The position numbers were made by a program, and so were the translations under genes. A stretch of DNA of 64,000 bases from contig JAIQFC010000012.1 in the NCBI GenBank assembly GCA_020073465.1, positions 62,001 through 126,000 on the forward strand, written 5' to 3'. Origin of the DNA: Terriglobia bacterium. GTDB taxonomy: Bacteria; Acidobacteriota; Terriglobia; Terriglobales; Acidobacteriaceae. The notes under the pieces were generated by a model, which saw only the letters and a list, made by a program, of their open reading frames with translations, made no database searches and was not told the origin of the DNA. Of the stretch, positions 42,876-51,137 are shown one piece after another. Each line of letters begins with the position of its first letter. Positions within the stretch are counted from its first letter, which is position 1.

Positions 42876-43568
42876 TCAGCGCCGCCGCCGTCGAATCTTC
42901 CTGACCGACTTGTTCGGCCTCCTGCTGCCGGAGGCTCCGGTCTTCTCTGGGTTCACGTGGCTCTGGCTGGCCTCTCCCAGAACGAGAGTGGAAGGCCATC
43001 TCGGGCCGGAATGGGCGAAACCCTCGCGCTGGGCCGAAGCTACGACCGCATCGAACGCGTCGATGCAGGCGTGAATGATCTGCGTTCGCAGCGAGCCTTC
43101 GAAGCGCCCGCGAATAATCAGCAGCACGGTGCCATGCATCAGGGACCACAAGGAAAGCATCAGGCGGTTGTGGTCGGCTGGATTTCCTCCCAGCATCTGG
43201 GTCAGGCGCTGGCGGAAGAGATTGAACGAGGGCCACGGCTCGTGCAGGGAAGGGGGCTTGCCGACGCCGTCGAACAGCACCTCGTAGGCGTGGGGATGAT
43301 CCAGGGCAAACTGGATCTGTCGGCGGCAGGCTTCCTGCAGGGTGCGGGTGCGGCACAGGGAGGCGAAGAGTTCGTTGCGGGTCTGGATGCGCAGCGCGCG
43401 AAGAATATCGTCACGATCGCGGTAGCGTTCGTAGACGGTGGGCGTGGTCGTGCCCGCGGCCTTGGCCACCGCGCGCATGGTGAGCGCTTTGGGTCCGCCG
43501 CGGCTCCACAGCCGGGAAGCGGCGTCCAGAATGCGCTGTTCGAGTTGAGGATCGGGATGCCGGGGCAC
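42876..43568 (-). CDS. TetR-family transcriptional regulator
   Basis: A 230-residue regulator. The N-terminal helix-turn-helix is typical: ILDAASRLWSRGG, MRAVAKAAGTTTPTVYERYRDRDDILRAL. The ligand domain is helical (WRKRL-type patterns such as LFDGVGKPPSL, LMHGTVLLIIRGRFEG) and the C terminus is very basic (RRPNKSVRKIRRRRR), which is unusual. GTG 43568 was chosen because GGAGG lies 4 bases upstream; ATG 43592 would add eight residues. A long palindrome lies 30 bases upstream, consistent with autoregulation. It is divergent from the small gene at 43767. Confidence 0.88.
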   Translation of the reverse strand: MPRHPDPQLEQRILDAASRLWSRGGPKALTMRAVAKAAGTTTPTVYERYRDRDDILRALRIQTRNELFASLCRTRTLQEACRRQIQFALDHPHAYEVLFDGVGKPPSLHEPWPSFNLFRQRLTQMLGGNPADHNRLMLSLWSLMHGTVLLIIRGRFEGSLRTQIIHACIDAFDAVVASAQREGFAHSGPRWPSTLVLGEASQSHVNPEKTGASGSRRPNKSVRKIRRRRR

Positions 43569-43598
43569 TGAGCCTCCAGGAACAGCAAGCATGTTACC

Positions 43599-43627
43599 GC
43601 ATTACTTGCACGCTGTGCAAATAATGC
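43599..43627. promoter_or_regulatory. Probable TetR operator palindrome
   Basis: GCATTACTTGCA and TGCAAATAATGC are complementary over 12 bases (one mismatch) around a 5-base spacer CGCTG. The position between the TetR gene and a divergent gene, and the length, are typical for TetR operators. The GTG start used for TetR lies 30 bases away. Confidence 0.72.
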
Positions 43628-43766
43628 GATATACTTCAGGGAATACAAGCAAAAACTGAACGCAGCAGGATCCGTCCCGCCGGGGCCGTGAAGTCAGGCA
43701 GTCCTCCCCCAACACGGTCCCGGGGACACCCTGCGCAGAATTCCGCATGAACTTGAGGAGCGGTGG

Positions 43767-44021
43767 ATGTTTTCCGATGCTGCCGAAAAACAACAGGCCC
43801 ATGTTACCCGTCTGATTTCTGATCTCCGAACCGCCAAAGTTGAACTGTTGAGCGCACAATGCGCTGCTGACCGTCTTCGCCTTCGCTATTCTCCGCAGGA
43901 CATCGTCTCCTTCGGCGAGCGCCAGACCCTGGAGCGAGCCATCGCTTCCGTCCACGCCCTAAGCCGCTACTTTTCCCAGGTTGAGGCTCAACTCCGCGAG
44001 GAAGAAGAGCGCAACGGGTAG
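43767..44021 (+). CDS. Small helical protein, divergent from TetR
   Basis: An 84-residue protein with no signal peptide or membrane segment, predicted helical throughout (VTRLISDLRTAKVELLSAQCAADRLR, LERAIASVHALSRYFSQVEAQLREEEER) and probably coiled coil. GAGGAG lies 8 bases before the ATG. No family was recognised. Its promoter probably overlaps the TetR operator, which makes it a candidate TetR target. Confidence 0.65.
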   Translation: MFSDAAEKQQAHVTRLISDLRTAKVELLSAQCAADRLRLRYSPQDIVSFGERQTLERAIASVHALSRYFSQVEAQLREEEERNG

Positions 44022-44071
44022 CTACAATTCTGTTCTCGCCCTCAGTTGCCGCACCCGGCCAAAATGTTGGA

Positions 44072-44746
44072 TTACTTTTCCACCCGGATGAACTCGCCGG
44101 TTGAGGCGTTCACCGCGACACGAAGCTTGGATCCATAGATGACGTGCCAGACCAGTTCGTTGCTGACGTGGTTCCAGTCGCAGATATAGGTCACCGGATT
44201 TTCGGGTGTCGCCTCCAGCACCTTGTCTCCTCCGTGCTTCTGGGCTGTGGCAAATGCCTGGTCGGAATCGACCTTGAGAAAAAGACTGTCAAAAATCTGG
44301 GTGGAGGCATTCGCGGGACTGTAGGTGTCCTCCGTCCCCGGGTTGACGCCGCGAGCGGCAGCGTCCGGAGCGGTGCTGCCCGACCACACCCACGGCTTCA
44401 CGGCGCGCTGCGAGGGCGAACCGAAGCTGGCGCGCCAAAGCGTCGCCTTGCCGTCGTGGCCGTTGCCGTCGGTCGTGACGTAAGACTCAATCCGATAGGG
44501 CTGCGCATCCCGGGTCCAGCCGCGGGCGGAGACAAACATCTTCTGAAATGCGGTGCGTCCCGTGAGCAGCTCTGTCTTCGGCTCTTCTTTCGCGGGCTCT
44601 GCAGGCTTGCTGCTTTCGGAGGAGCAACCCACAGACAGCGCGAGCAGCGCGGCAGCCGCGAAAGCTGTCGCGAACCGTTTTGTCAGAGAACTGCCGTGGC
44701 CTCGTACAGCAGCGGGCCTGGCGTGCGTGAGGATCCACTTCGTCAT
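44072..44746 (-). CDS. Lipoprotein of unknown function
   Basis: A 224-residue protein. A long basic N-terminal region precedes the hydrophobic segment (AFAAAALLALSVGC) with a lipobox Cys at about residue 41 followed by SSES, so it is probably lipid-anchored. ATG 44746 has GGAAGG 5 bases upstream. The mature part reads TGRTAFQKMFVSARGWTRDAQPYRIESY and ends VAVNASTGEFIRVEK, which looks like a PepSY-like terminal hairpin. Function unknown. It is divergent from the DinB-like gene with 85 bases between. Confidence 0.78.
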   Translation of the reverse strand: MTKWILTHARPAAVRGHGSSLTKRFATAFAAAALLALSVGCSSESSKPAEPAKEEPKTELLTGRTAFQKMFVSARGWTRDAQPYRIESYVTTDGNGHDGKATLWRASFGSPSQRAVKPWVWSGSTAPDAAARGVNPGTEDTYSPANASTQIFDSLFLKVDSDQAFATAQKHGGDKVLEATPENPVTYICDWNHVSNELVWHVIYGSKLRVAVNASTGEFIRVEK

Positions 44747-44831
44747 TGGGTCCTTCCTGATATAACTTGAATGATTTGAAATGTTGCGCAACATTCTACC
44801 CGAAGCAGCGGGAAAGATTGAGTGACACAGA

Positions 44832-45344
44832 ATGGACACCCACCTGGGGAAGTTGCAGCAGGCCCTGAGCACCGCGATAGGCGGAATGTCGGCGGAACAG
44901 CTGAGCTGGCATCCGGCAGGCAAGTGGTGCGCCGCCGAAGTGCTCGAGCACCTGTATCTGACTTACACCGGAACCGTGAAAGGGTTCGAACGGGTTACGG
45001 CGGCCGGGAAATCTCTGGCCACCACCCCGACTTTTTCGCAGCGCCTGCAAACGCTGGTGGTGCTTGGACTGGGTTACCTTCCCGAGGGACGAAAAGCGCC
45101 GGCCGTCGCGCAACCTCGCGGCCTGCCACAAGAGCAAGTAGTGAGCGGGGTTTTTCCGGCAATCGGCCAGATGGACGAGATCATTACCCGCTGCGAGAAG
45201 GCGCTCGGTTCTGGAAAAAAACTGCTCGACCATCCCATCCTCGGACCGCTGACCGCGAAGCAGTGGCGGAAGTTTCACCTGGTGCACGGCTTGCATCATG
45301 CAAAGCAGATTCAGCGGCTGCGCTCGGCAAGGTCCTCTGCTTGA
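44832..45344 (+). CDS. DinB-fold protein (DinB_2/DUF1569 type)
   Basis: A 170-residue four-helix bundle of the DinB/YfiT superfamily. Metal-binding histidines are visible: His40 in AAEVLEHLYLTY and His149, His152 and His155/156 in FHLVHGLHHAKQI. Members serve in thiol-dependent transferase or damage-response roles; this branch is common in Acidobacteriota and uncharacterised. It is not related to the polymerase dinB elsewhere in the window. Confidence 0.85.
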   Translation: MDTHLGKLQQALSTAIGGMSAEQLSWHPAGKWCAAEVLEHLYLTYTGTVKGFERVTAAGKSLATTPTFSQRLQTLVVLGLGYLPEGRKAPAVAQPRGLPQEQVVSGVFPAIGQMDEIITRCEKALGSGKKLLDHPILGPLTAKQWRKFHLVHGLHHAKQIQRLRSARSSA

Positions 45345-45369
45345 ATGAGTATCCTGGCCGCGCCGCTCA

Positions 45370-45437
45370 CCTCAGGGGCTAAAAAAGCCGGCGCTGCTTA
45401 GGGCTGGCGGCGGCACGGCTGGAAGCCGTGCCCTTCC
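45370..45437. repeat. CCTCAGNGGCTAAA...GGAAGCCGNGCCC repeat, copy 1
   Basis: It starts CCTCAGGGGCTAAAAAAGCC and ends GGCACGGCTGGAAGCCGTGCCC, forming GGCACGGCT / AGCCGTGCC. The second copy is at 52131-52198. It lies between the DinB-like gene and the terminator at 45491. Confidence 0.7.
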
Positions 45438-45490
45438 CAAAACCTATTGAATTAGATGGTTTCCAGGGTGCTGCGGCAGGTTTCTCGGGC

Positions 45491-45525
45491 AAAAAGTCGA
45501 GCGCCGGAATTCGATTCCGGCGCCC
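45491..45525 (-). terminator. Rho-independent terminator
   Basis: Read on the minus strand, GGCGCCGGAAT pairs with ATTCCGGCGCT around CGA and is followed by CGACTTTTTGC. It ends transcription of the operon that finishes at 45562. Confidence 0.85.
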
Positions 45526-45561
45526 TGATATTTATAGCGCGATCCCAGAGGGAAACCGCTG

Positions 45562-46263
45562 CTACTCCGGCTCGCGCATGGCGGCGGGAACGCCGGCCTT
45601 GCGGGCCTCTTCTTCGTTGTCCTCGAGTTTCTGCTTGGCGTCTTCAAGCGACTTCTGCTTGTCGGCAATCTGTTGTTTGTATTGCGCATCCTGCTTGTCC
45701 CAGTTGCCGGAGTTGCGCAGGCGGTTGCCGGCATCGGCGTAGAAGGCGGCGGCGCGAATCTGGTATTCGCGCTGCAGGACGTCAAGCTCGCGTTGCATCA
45801 GATCAATTTGGTCCTTCTGCGCCGTAATTTTCTGCTGCCACTGTTTCCATACCGCCTGACGTGCAGCAGCATCCTCTTCCGGCGACTTCGCGGTCGAGGC
45901 GGGCGGCCTGGTTTCCGTCGCGGCGCCTGGGGCGGTCGCGGAACCGGCTGTCTGCGCGGTCTTGGCGGGTTCCGCCGAGCTTTCTCCGGTTCCCGCTTCG
46001 CCCGTGACTGATGCAGGCACGGGTTTAGCTTCGCCTACGATCGAAAGCTTGTCTTCTGTCGGCAGGTTGTCGTTATCGAAAACCTTCGGTCTTGCCTTGG
46101 GCTGGGTGTCCTTGCGGATGTGGCGGGCATAGTCTCCCAGCGACGAGCCTGGTGAAGTCTGGCTTGGCGAATTCGACTGGGTCTGGCTTTGTGCGCCGGC
46201 CACAACGGCCAGCAAACCGAACGACAGCACGAGTCCGAATCCAGTGTATGCGATGCGTTTCAT
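45562..46263 (-). CDS. Exported coiled-coil protein with SLGDYAR motif
   Basis: A 233-residue protein. A signal peptide (LVLSFGLLAVVAGAQ) is followed by SSLGDYARHIRKD, the same motif as in the proteins at 6442 and 7155. A Pro/Ala/Thr-rich linker leads to a long coiled coil from about residue 135 (WKQWQQKITAQKDQIDLMQRELDVLQREYQIR, then DAKQKLEDNEEEARK). ATG 46263 is chosen; an ATG three codons earlier is possible. It is last in the minus-strand run with the prepilin peptidase gene. Function unknown; periplasmic. Confidence 0.78.
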   Translation of the reverse strand: MKRIAYTGFGLVLSFGLLAVVAGAQSQTQSNSPSQTSPGSSLGDYARHIRKDTQPKARPKVFDNDNLPTEDKLSIVGEAKPVPASVTGEAGTGESSAEPAKTAQTAGSATAPGAATETRPPASTAKSPEEDAAARQAVWKQWQQKITAQKDQIDLMQRELDVLQREYQIRAAAFYADAGNRLRNSGNWDKQDAQYKQQIADKQKSLEDAKQKLEDNEEEARKAGVPAAMREPE

Positions 46264-46329
46264 GGTTCCCATCCTTATTATCTCACCTTGCTAGTTGGGC
46301 CGGCGCTTGCGCACCAGCCTTGATTCCCG

Positions 46330-47184
46330 TTATCCGCAGTTCGCGGAGCCTGCCTGCGCCGCCATGGTCTGCAGCGGCTGCTTTTCCGTCAGAAATCCTC
46401 CGATGGTGCGATCGAGGCGCGCTGCTTCGGCGGCGATATCGGCCGCGAGTTGCCTGGCGAATTCCGGATCGCGACTGCCAGCCAGTTGTTGCGCGTAGCC
46501 GGCGATCGTGGTCAGCGAGGTGCGCAGCTGGAGCGCCATCTCTGCCGAGATTTCTCCCTGCAGCTCCTGTTGGCGGCGGATGCTCTCAAACGCGCTGAGA
46601 TCGTTGATCAGGCAGGCGGCGCCAAGCAGGCTGCCGTCCGCCGCGGGTACCGCCGAAACTGTCAGCGACACGTGGCGCATGTCGCCTGAAGGCGTGGTGT
46701 AGCTGGCTTCCACCTGTCGCTGCTTGCAGCCTTCGCGCAGGACGGAGTGGATTTCGTCGGACAGGGCGGTGTCGCGGAAAACGTCTTCGGCGCTCATTCC
46801 CGAGGGCGAGCCGAAGCCCAGGATTTCCTTCGCCGCAGGGTTGGACTGTTTGACCAGGCCGTTCAACCCGAACACCAGCACGCCGCAGGACAGATTGGAA
46901 AGCACGGCATGGCTGAAATTCTCCGTGGTACGGGCACGTCGCTGCTCCGCCTGGGTCTGCACCTGCAACTCGTGTTTCTGCTGCTTGAGTTGCTGGATCA
47001 CCGTGTTGTAGAGATGCAACGGCAGCGTTTCCAGCGATGGCGCTGCTTCGGAAGAGAGTTCGGCCTCTTCATGAATACTGCGGCGCAGAAAGCGCATGAA
47101 GGCCAGCCCCATCACGAAGGCACAAGTGGCGCAGAACAGCACAACGGCCGCGCGCAACACCACCGGGTTGCTCAGGATCTTCAC
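46330..47184 (-). CDS. Membrane PAS protein with degenerate histidine-kinase dimerisation helix
   Basis: A 284-residue protein. One membrane segment lies near the N terminus (VVLRAAVVLFCATCAFVMGLAF). A coiled coil follows (LYNTVIQQLKQQKHELQVQTQAEQRR), then a PAS domain (HAVLSNLSCGVLVFGLNGLVKQSNPAAKEILGF). The last helices look like a HisKA domain, but the phospho-acceptor box reads EMALQLRTSLTTIAGYAQQL with Leu where His is expected, and no ATPase domain follows. It is thus a pseudo-kinase sensor. GTG 47184 overlaps the prepilin peptidase stop (GTGA) with GGGAGG 5 bases upstream, so it is translationally coupled. Confidence 0.82.
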   Translation of the reverse strand: MKILSNPVVLRAAVVLFCATCAFVMGLAFMRFLRRSIHEEAELSSEAAPSLETLPLHLYNTVIQQLKQQKHELQVQTQAEQRRARTTENFSHAVLSNLSCGVLVFGLNGLVKQSNPAAKEILGFGSPSGMSAEDVFRDTALSDEIHSVLREGCKQRQVEASYTTPSGDMRHVSLTVSAVPAADGSLLGAACLINDLSAFESIRRQQELQGEISAEMALQLRTSLTTIAGYAQQLAGSRDPEFARQLAADIAAEAARLDRTIGGFLTEKQPLQTMAAQAGSANCG

Positions 47185-48134
47185 CAGAGCCTCCCGTACC
47201 AGCGCAGGAACTGATTTCCGAAGAAGAATGCCAGGACCGCCATACTGCCGAGAAAGACTCCGAAGGGTATCTGGTAGTAACGGTAAACCATCTGCGCCGA
47301 CTGCCACGCCCGGCGGCGCGCCGCTCGCGCATTGGCCAGACGCCGCATAAAGCGTTGTGTGCGCTTCAGCCACACGATGAAGACCGTGATCAGTCCGAAC
47401 AGCGATCCCACGACCGAAGCGGTGAAGATGGTGAAGACGGTCAACTTGATGCCGAGAAATGCTCCTACCATCGCCATCAGCTTGACATCGCCGAAGCCCA
47501 TGCCCTCCACGTGGCGCCAGCGCAAGTAGATCGCACCCGCTCCGTAGATGAACGAGGCGCCCACGACCGCGCCCAGCAGGGAATCGAGCAGAGACACTAG
47601 GCGCATGGAAATATCATTGCTGAAGGGCAAGTCCACGATTCCGGGCAAGAACTGTGAGGCCAGGTCGTTCACCGGAACCAGCAAGCTAAATACCAGTCCC
47701 AGCACGATTCCAGGAAGCGTCAGCTTGTCAGGTAGGAGCTTGGTTTCCGCGTCGGTGAAGATGAGTCCCAGCAGCAGGAATCCGAACACACAGTATTTGA
47801 GCGTGGCGAGCGTCAGCCCGAAATACCAGTAACAGGCGAGAAAAAGAACCCCGGTCAGCACCTCGATAAACAAATAGCGCGGCGAAATTACGGTCTTGCA
47901 GTTGCGGCAGCGTCCACGAAGCAACAGCCAGCTCAGGACGGGGAGATTGTCATAGAACGCAATCGGCTGCTTGCACTGGGGGCAGGCTGAACGGGGCGTA
48001 ACCACTGACAAACCCAGGGGCAGTCGGTAGATACACACGTTCAGAAAGCTGCCGAAGGCGAGCCCGAAGAGAAAAATCGTCGCTGCAAAAAGCGGATCCA
48101 AATGGTTTGTGGCGCTCCCCAAGTCGCGGCGCAA
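47181..48134 (-). CDS. pilD: Prepilin peptidase (type IV leader peptidase)
   Basis: A 317-residue A24 aspartic peptidase that cleaves and N-methylates type IV prepilins or pseudopilins in the inner membrane. The N-terminal zinc module has CPQC at 51-54 and CRNC at 76-79, following FGSFLNVCIYRLP. Catalytic aspartates are seen in FTDAETKLLPDKLTLPG (Asp128/136) and GMGFGDVKLMAMVGAF (Asp216). About 70 extra residues with one more membrane segment follow the core. The TTG start is weak; no ATG is near. It is the first gene of a coupled operon with the PAS protein. No pilin genes lie in the window. Confidence 0.9.
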   Translation of the reverse strand: MRRDLGSATNHLDPLFAATIFLFGLAFGSFLNVCIYRLPLGLSVVTPRSACPQCKQPIAFYDNLPVLSWLLLRGRCRNCKTVISPRYLFIEVLTGVLFLACYWYFGLTLATLKYCVFGFLLLGLIFTDAETKLLPDKLTLPGIVLGLVFSLLVPVNDLASQFLPGIVDLPFSNDISMRLVSLLDSLLGAVVGASFIYGAGAIYLRWRHVEGMGFGDVKLMAMVGAFLGIKLTVFTIFTASVVGSLFGLITVFIVWLKRTQRFMRRLANARAARRRAWQSAQMVYRYYQIPFGVFLGSMAVLAFFFGNQFLRWYGRLW

Positions 48135-48419
48135 GGAACAGCTTGCTCTTGCCCCGACAACACCTGGGAACGCTCTTCTTTCTTGGTCTTGAGTTGGATT
48201 ATAAGTCGATTATCAGGGCGGGCACTAAGGTACTGAAGTCACTGTCCAAACGGACAAGGGGCGGCAAGCTGCTGATGGCCGAAGACTTGTACCGGAGGGA
48301 GAGAGCAGGGGGAAGGGTGCCTTCGCAGTGACGCCCGTGTTCCGCAAGCCGTGTCGGGGGCTGCGGTCCGGGGCACGCCTGGGCGGGCCCCGGAGCCTGC
48401 TTGATGATGAGATAGCGGG
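48135..48419. other. 285-base gap
   Basis: No gene is supported. A GC-rich hairpin (GGTCCGGGGC / GCCCCGGA) near 48370 lies just beyond the stop of the cytochrome c gene and may act as its terminator, though there is no T-run. Confidence 0.45.
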
Positions 48420-48866
48420 CTACTTTGCCTGCAGGGTTTCGATGTAGCCGACCAGATTGGCCACTCTCTGCTGCACCTGGGCGTCGTGCCCCTGGCTGAT
48501 GCTCGAGAACAGGGGTCCCCAGACCGGCATATCCTTGCTGCCATGAGATGCCAGATCGGCCTGACCGCGAATCACTGCAGCCACATGGGCGGCGGGATAC
48601 TTCCCGCCTTCCTTCTTCGCGAGAACGGTCAAATCCGTTGGGGCAATCTTCATTGCTGGGGCTGCCGGGCCGGCACCCTTGGCATCTTTGCCATGGCAAA
48701 CGGCGCAGTAGTTTTCGAACATCTCTTTCCCCGACGTGGGTGAGGTGTGAGTGATCGGGACGTGCTTCACAATGGGGGGAGTCTTTGCTGGCGCCTTCTC
48801 CTGCGCCGCGGCGAATGCCGAGACTGTGACCAGAATTACGGTCAGACTGATGAACTTCCTTACCAT
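48420..48866 (-). CDS. Exported c-type cytochrome (class I)
   Basis: A 148-residue monohaem cytochrome c. A signal peptide (LTVILVTVSAFAAAQ) leads to CAVCH at residues 54-58, the haem attachment site in MFENYCAVCHGKDAKG. KDMPVWG supplies the axial Met. GGAGGA lies 5 bases before the ATG. It probably carries electrons in the periplasm; its partner is not encoded nearby. Confidence 0.9.
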   Translation of the reverse strand: MVRKFISLTVILVTVSAFAAAQEKAPAKTPPIVKHVPITHTSPTSGKEMFENYCAVCHGKDAKGAGPAAPAMKIAPTDLTVLAKKEGGKYPAAHVAAVIRGQADLASHGSKDMPVWGPLFSSISQGHDAQVQQRVANLVGYIETLQAK

Positions 48867-48989
48867 AGCTTCCTCCTAGGGCTTGCTAGGCCAATTCTGC
48901 ACAACAGGGAAGTCTAAAGACTTGTGCTGGATGCGGGCTGTGACGACGATCACAACCGCCTGTGACTCCTGAGCCGCCAAAGCCCAGGC

Positions 48990-49466
48990 TCAGGGAAGAA
49001 TAAAGCGCAAGAGCTCGCCTTCCAGCGCGAAGGCAGAGCGGTCGTGGAGCGGAAGCGCGCCATGCCAGCGCTCCCAGGTTCTGGGGACGAGGCGGGTCTG
49101 CGGCGCGGGAACATCGAGCCATCCATCCGATGTTTCTTCGCGAAGAAACACCGAGAAGGCTGGCCCGCTGGCGGCAGCGACTGACTTCCATTCCAACAGC
49201 GTAGCTTCCAGCCCTTCCGTAAGAGCCTCCCTGGGGTCGAGGCACAGAATCCAGTCCCAGCGGGCCGACTGCAGATAAGAACCGGGCGAGGTGTCCCCTC
49301 GGGCTGCAATGATGCGTGCTCCGTACTGGCGAGCAATCCGTACCGTAGCATCCCGCGAGCCGTGATCCACAAGAATGATCTCATCGCAGGGACGGAGTGT
49401 TTCGAGAGCCCGCCCCAGGCGCAGGGCGTCATTCTCCGTGTGCAAGAGTGCGGTGAACGGAGGCAT
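48990..49466 (-). CDS. Small glycosyltransferase family 2-like protein
   Basis: A 158-residue single-domain protein, much shorter than usual GT2 enzymes (about 230-350). FTALLHTENDALRLGRALETLRPCDEIILVDHGSRDATVRIARQYG is a good match to the nucleotide-sugar-binding half of GT2 (WaaE-like). WDWILCLDPREALTEGL stands where the DxD is expected and reads CLDP, so the metal motif is altered. ATG 49466 gives the family start. It may be a shortened enzyme or a non-catalytic relative. Confidence 0.7.
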   Translation of the reverse strand: MPPFTALLHTENDALRLGRALETLRPCDEIILVDHGSRDATVRIARQYGARIIAARGDTSPGSYLQSARWDWILCLDPREALTEGLEATLLEWKSVAAASGPAFSVFLREETSDGWLDVPAPQTRLVPRTWERWHGALPLHDRSAFALEGELLRFILP

Positions 49467-49792
49467 GTGGAAAGGGAAACGCCGTACAAGAAAAAGTGTA
49501 CGCGAATGCAGCTTACGGCGCAGGTTGCCGCATCTAAATCGTTCACAGGTCTCAAGTTGAAGGCTGCAAACCCGGATGCCGGAGAGTGAACATAGATCTG
49601 GCGAGGGGCAGCACGCACAAAGCGTCTTCAAAGCTGTTTGTGGGCAGCTTCTAGTAGCAAAGCGAGCACACTCCAGTTGGCCAGCGTCTTCGGGGAGGTT
49701 GAGTCCGTCTACAATACCTCGCAGTCGCACGCGTTGCAGGAGCCGGTGGTCGCACGTTGTGTGAATCATTCCTGAAAAGAGGAGTCTTTCTC
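49467..49792. other. 326-base gap between divergent genes
   Basis: No gene is supported. The perfect inverted repeat CGTACA-AGAAAAAG-TGTACG lies at 49483-49502, 17 bases upstream of the glycosyltransferase start. The half next to the metal-transport cluster should hold its promoter; no Zur- or Fur-like box was recognised. Confidence 0.5.
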
Positions 49793-51130
49793 ATGAGAGG
49801 CGTGTTCTTGTTCTTAGTGATCACGATTCTGTGCGCAATCCCCGGATATGGGCAGCAGGCTGGGAGTGCTCCGGCGTCCGACCAGCCCGACAACGCAGCT
49901 CTCATGCAGAAGATCCGCGATCTGGAAGACCGCTTGGTCGCCGTGGAAGGCCAGTTGCGAGTGCTGAAGAGCCAGCAGGCGGCCCCGGTTCCGCCAGGCG
50001 CACCCGAGCAGGCCGTGGCGCAGGAAGCGGCACAGTCTGCACCCGCGGAGCAGGCGCCGGCGCAGCCGACTCCTTCGCCAACCGTAGCGGCGGCAACGAG
50101 CGAGGGTGGAACGCAGGCCGGTACCCTGGGCGGGGCTGGCGGAAGCGCGGCCAAAGCGCTGAATCCCGACATCAGCGCCATTGGCGACTTCATCGGAGTG
50201 GCCGGACACAATCCCGTGCAGCCTTCGCCGTCACTGCAGATGCACGAGTCGGAACTGGGCTTCCAGGCAATCATCGATCCCTACGCACGGGGTGATTTCT
50301 TTCTTTCGTTTGGGGAGGAAGGTGTGAATCTGGAGGAGGGATACATCACCTTCACGGCGCTTCCAGCGGGCTTTGTCGCGAAGGTGGGCAAGATGCGTTC
50401 GGCCTTTGGCAAGGTGAATACGCTGCACAACCATGTGCTGCCTTGGGTGGATCGGCCGTTGGTGACCAATAATCTTGTGGGCGGAGAAGATGGGCTTGAT
50501 GACGCGGGATTGTCGGTCGAGCGCATCCTGCCGGCGCCGAAAGGAATTTTTCTCGAGGCCACAGGGCAGCTTTTCCGCGGCGATTCTGGGGACGCGCAGC
50601 ATCCGCTGTTTGTGTCGTCCGGCAAGAGCGACGTGAGCGCTGTCGGCCACCTGCGGGCTTATAAGGATCTGACCGAGTCGACCAATCTGGACTTTGGGCT
50701 TTCCTACGCCCGCGGGCACAACGATCAGGGCTCGAATTTCCTGACCCAGCTTTATGGCATCGACGCGACGGTGCGCTGGAAGCCGTTGCGGAGGTCCATC
50801 TATCACTCGTTTGTGGGACGCGGAGAATTTATCTGGAGCCAGCGCCAGGAGCTTCCTCTGGAGCAGAAGGCATTCGGGTTCTACACTTCTGGCGACTACC
50901 AGTTGGGACGCCGCTGGTTTCTGGGCGGCCGCTTCGATCGCTCGTCGCGCAGCGAGTTTGCCGACCTGACCGATCAGGGCGGCTCCGTCGTGCTGACGTA
51001 CTGGCCGAGCGAGTTCAGCCAGGTCCGCGGACAATACCGTTTCACCCGATATGCAGGTAATATCGATACACACGAATTGTTGTTGCAACTGATGTTTTCG
51101 CTGGGGGCGCACGGGGCTCACCCGTTCTAG
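49793..51130 (+). CDS. Porin-like outer-membrane protein of the metal-uptake cluster
   Basis: A 445-residue protein. A signal peptide (VFLFLVITILCAIPGYGQ) is followed by a short coiled coil (NAALMQKIRDLEDRLVAVEGQLRVLKSQ), a Pro/Ala/Gln-rich linker, and a beta-barrel domain from about residue 140. The barrel (LGFQAIIDPYARGDFFLSFGEEGVNLEEGYITF ... LLLQLMFSLG) resembles phosphate-selective OprO/P-type porins. ATG 49793 has GAGGAG 9 bases upstream. Seven bases separate it from the ZnuA-like gene, so it probably lets the metal through the outer membrane. Trimerisation by the coiled coil is inferred. Confidence 0.82.
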   Translation: MRGVFLFLVITILCAIPGYGQQAGSAPASDQPDNAALMQKIRDLEDRLVAVEGQLRVLKSQQAAPVPPGAPEQAVAQEAAQSAPAEQAPAQPTPSPTVAAATSEGGTQAGTLGGAGGSAAKALNPDISAIGDFIGVAGHNPVQPSPSLQMHESELGFQAIIDPYARGDFFLSFGEEGVNLEEGYITFTALPAGFVAKVGKMRSAFGKVNTLHNHVLPWVDRPLVTNNLVGGEDGLDDAGLSVERILPAPKGIFLEATGQLFRGDSGDAQHPLFVSSGKSDVSAVGHLRAYKDLTESTNLDFGLSYARGHNDQGSNFLTQLYGIDATVRWKPLRRSIYHSFVGRGEFIWSQRQELPLEQKAFGFYTSGDYQLGRRWFLGGRFDRSSRSEFADLTDQGGSVVLTYWPSEFSQVRGQYRFTRYAGNIDTHELLLQLMFSLGAHGAHPF

Positions 51131-51137
51131 GAGAGGC

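Noticed and set aside
45500-45525. Sequence resembling a tRNA T-arm (ATTCGATTCC)
   Set aside because: It forms a simple perfect hairpin followed by a T-run on the minus strand, which is a terminator; no cloverleaf can be drawn. No other tRNA-like sequence was found.
48107-48331. 74-codon plus-strand frame overlapping the start of the prepilin peptidase gene
   Set aside because: It overlaps a well-supported gene on the other strand and has no motif or plausible start region.
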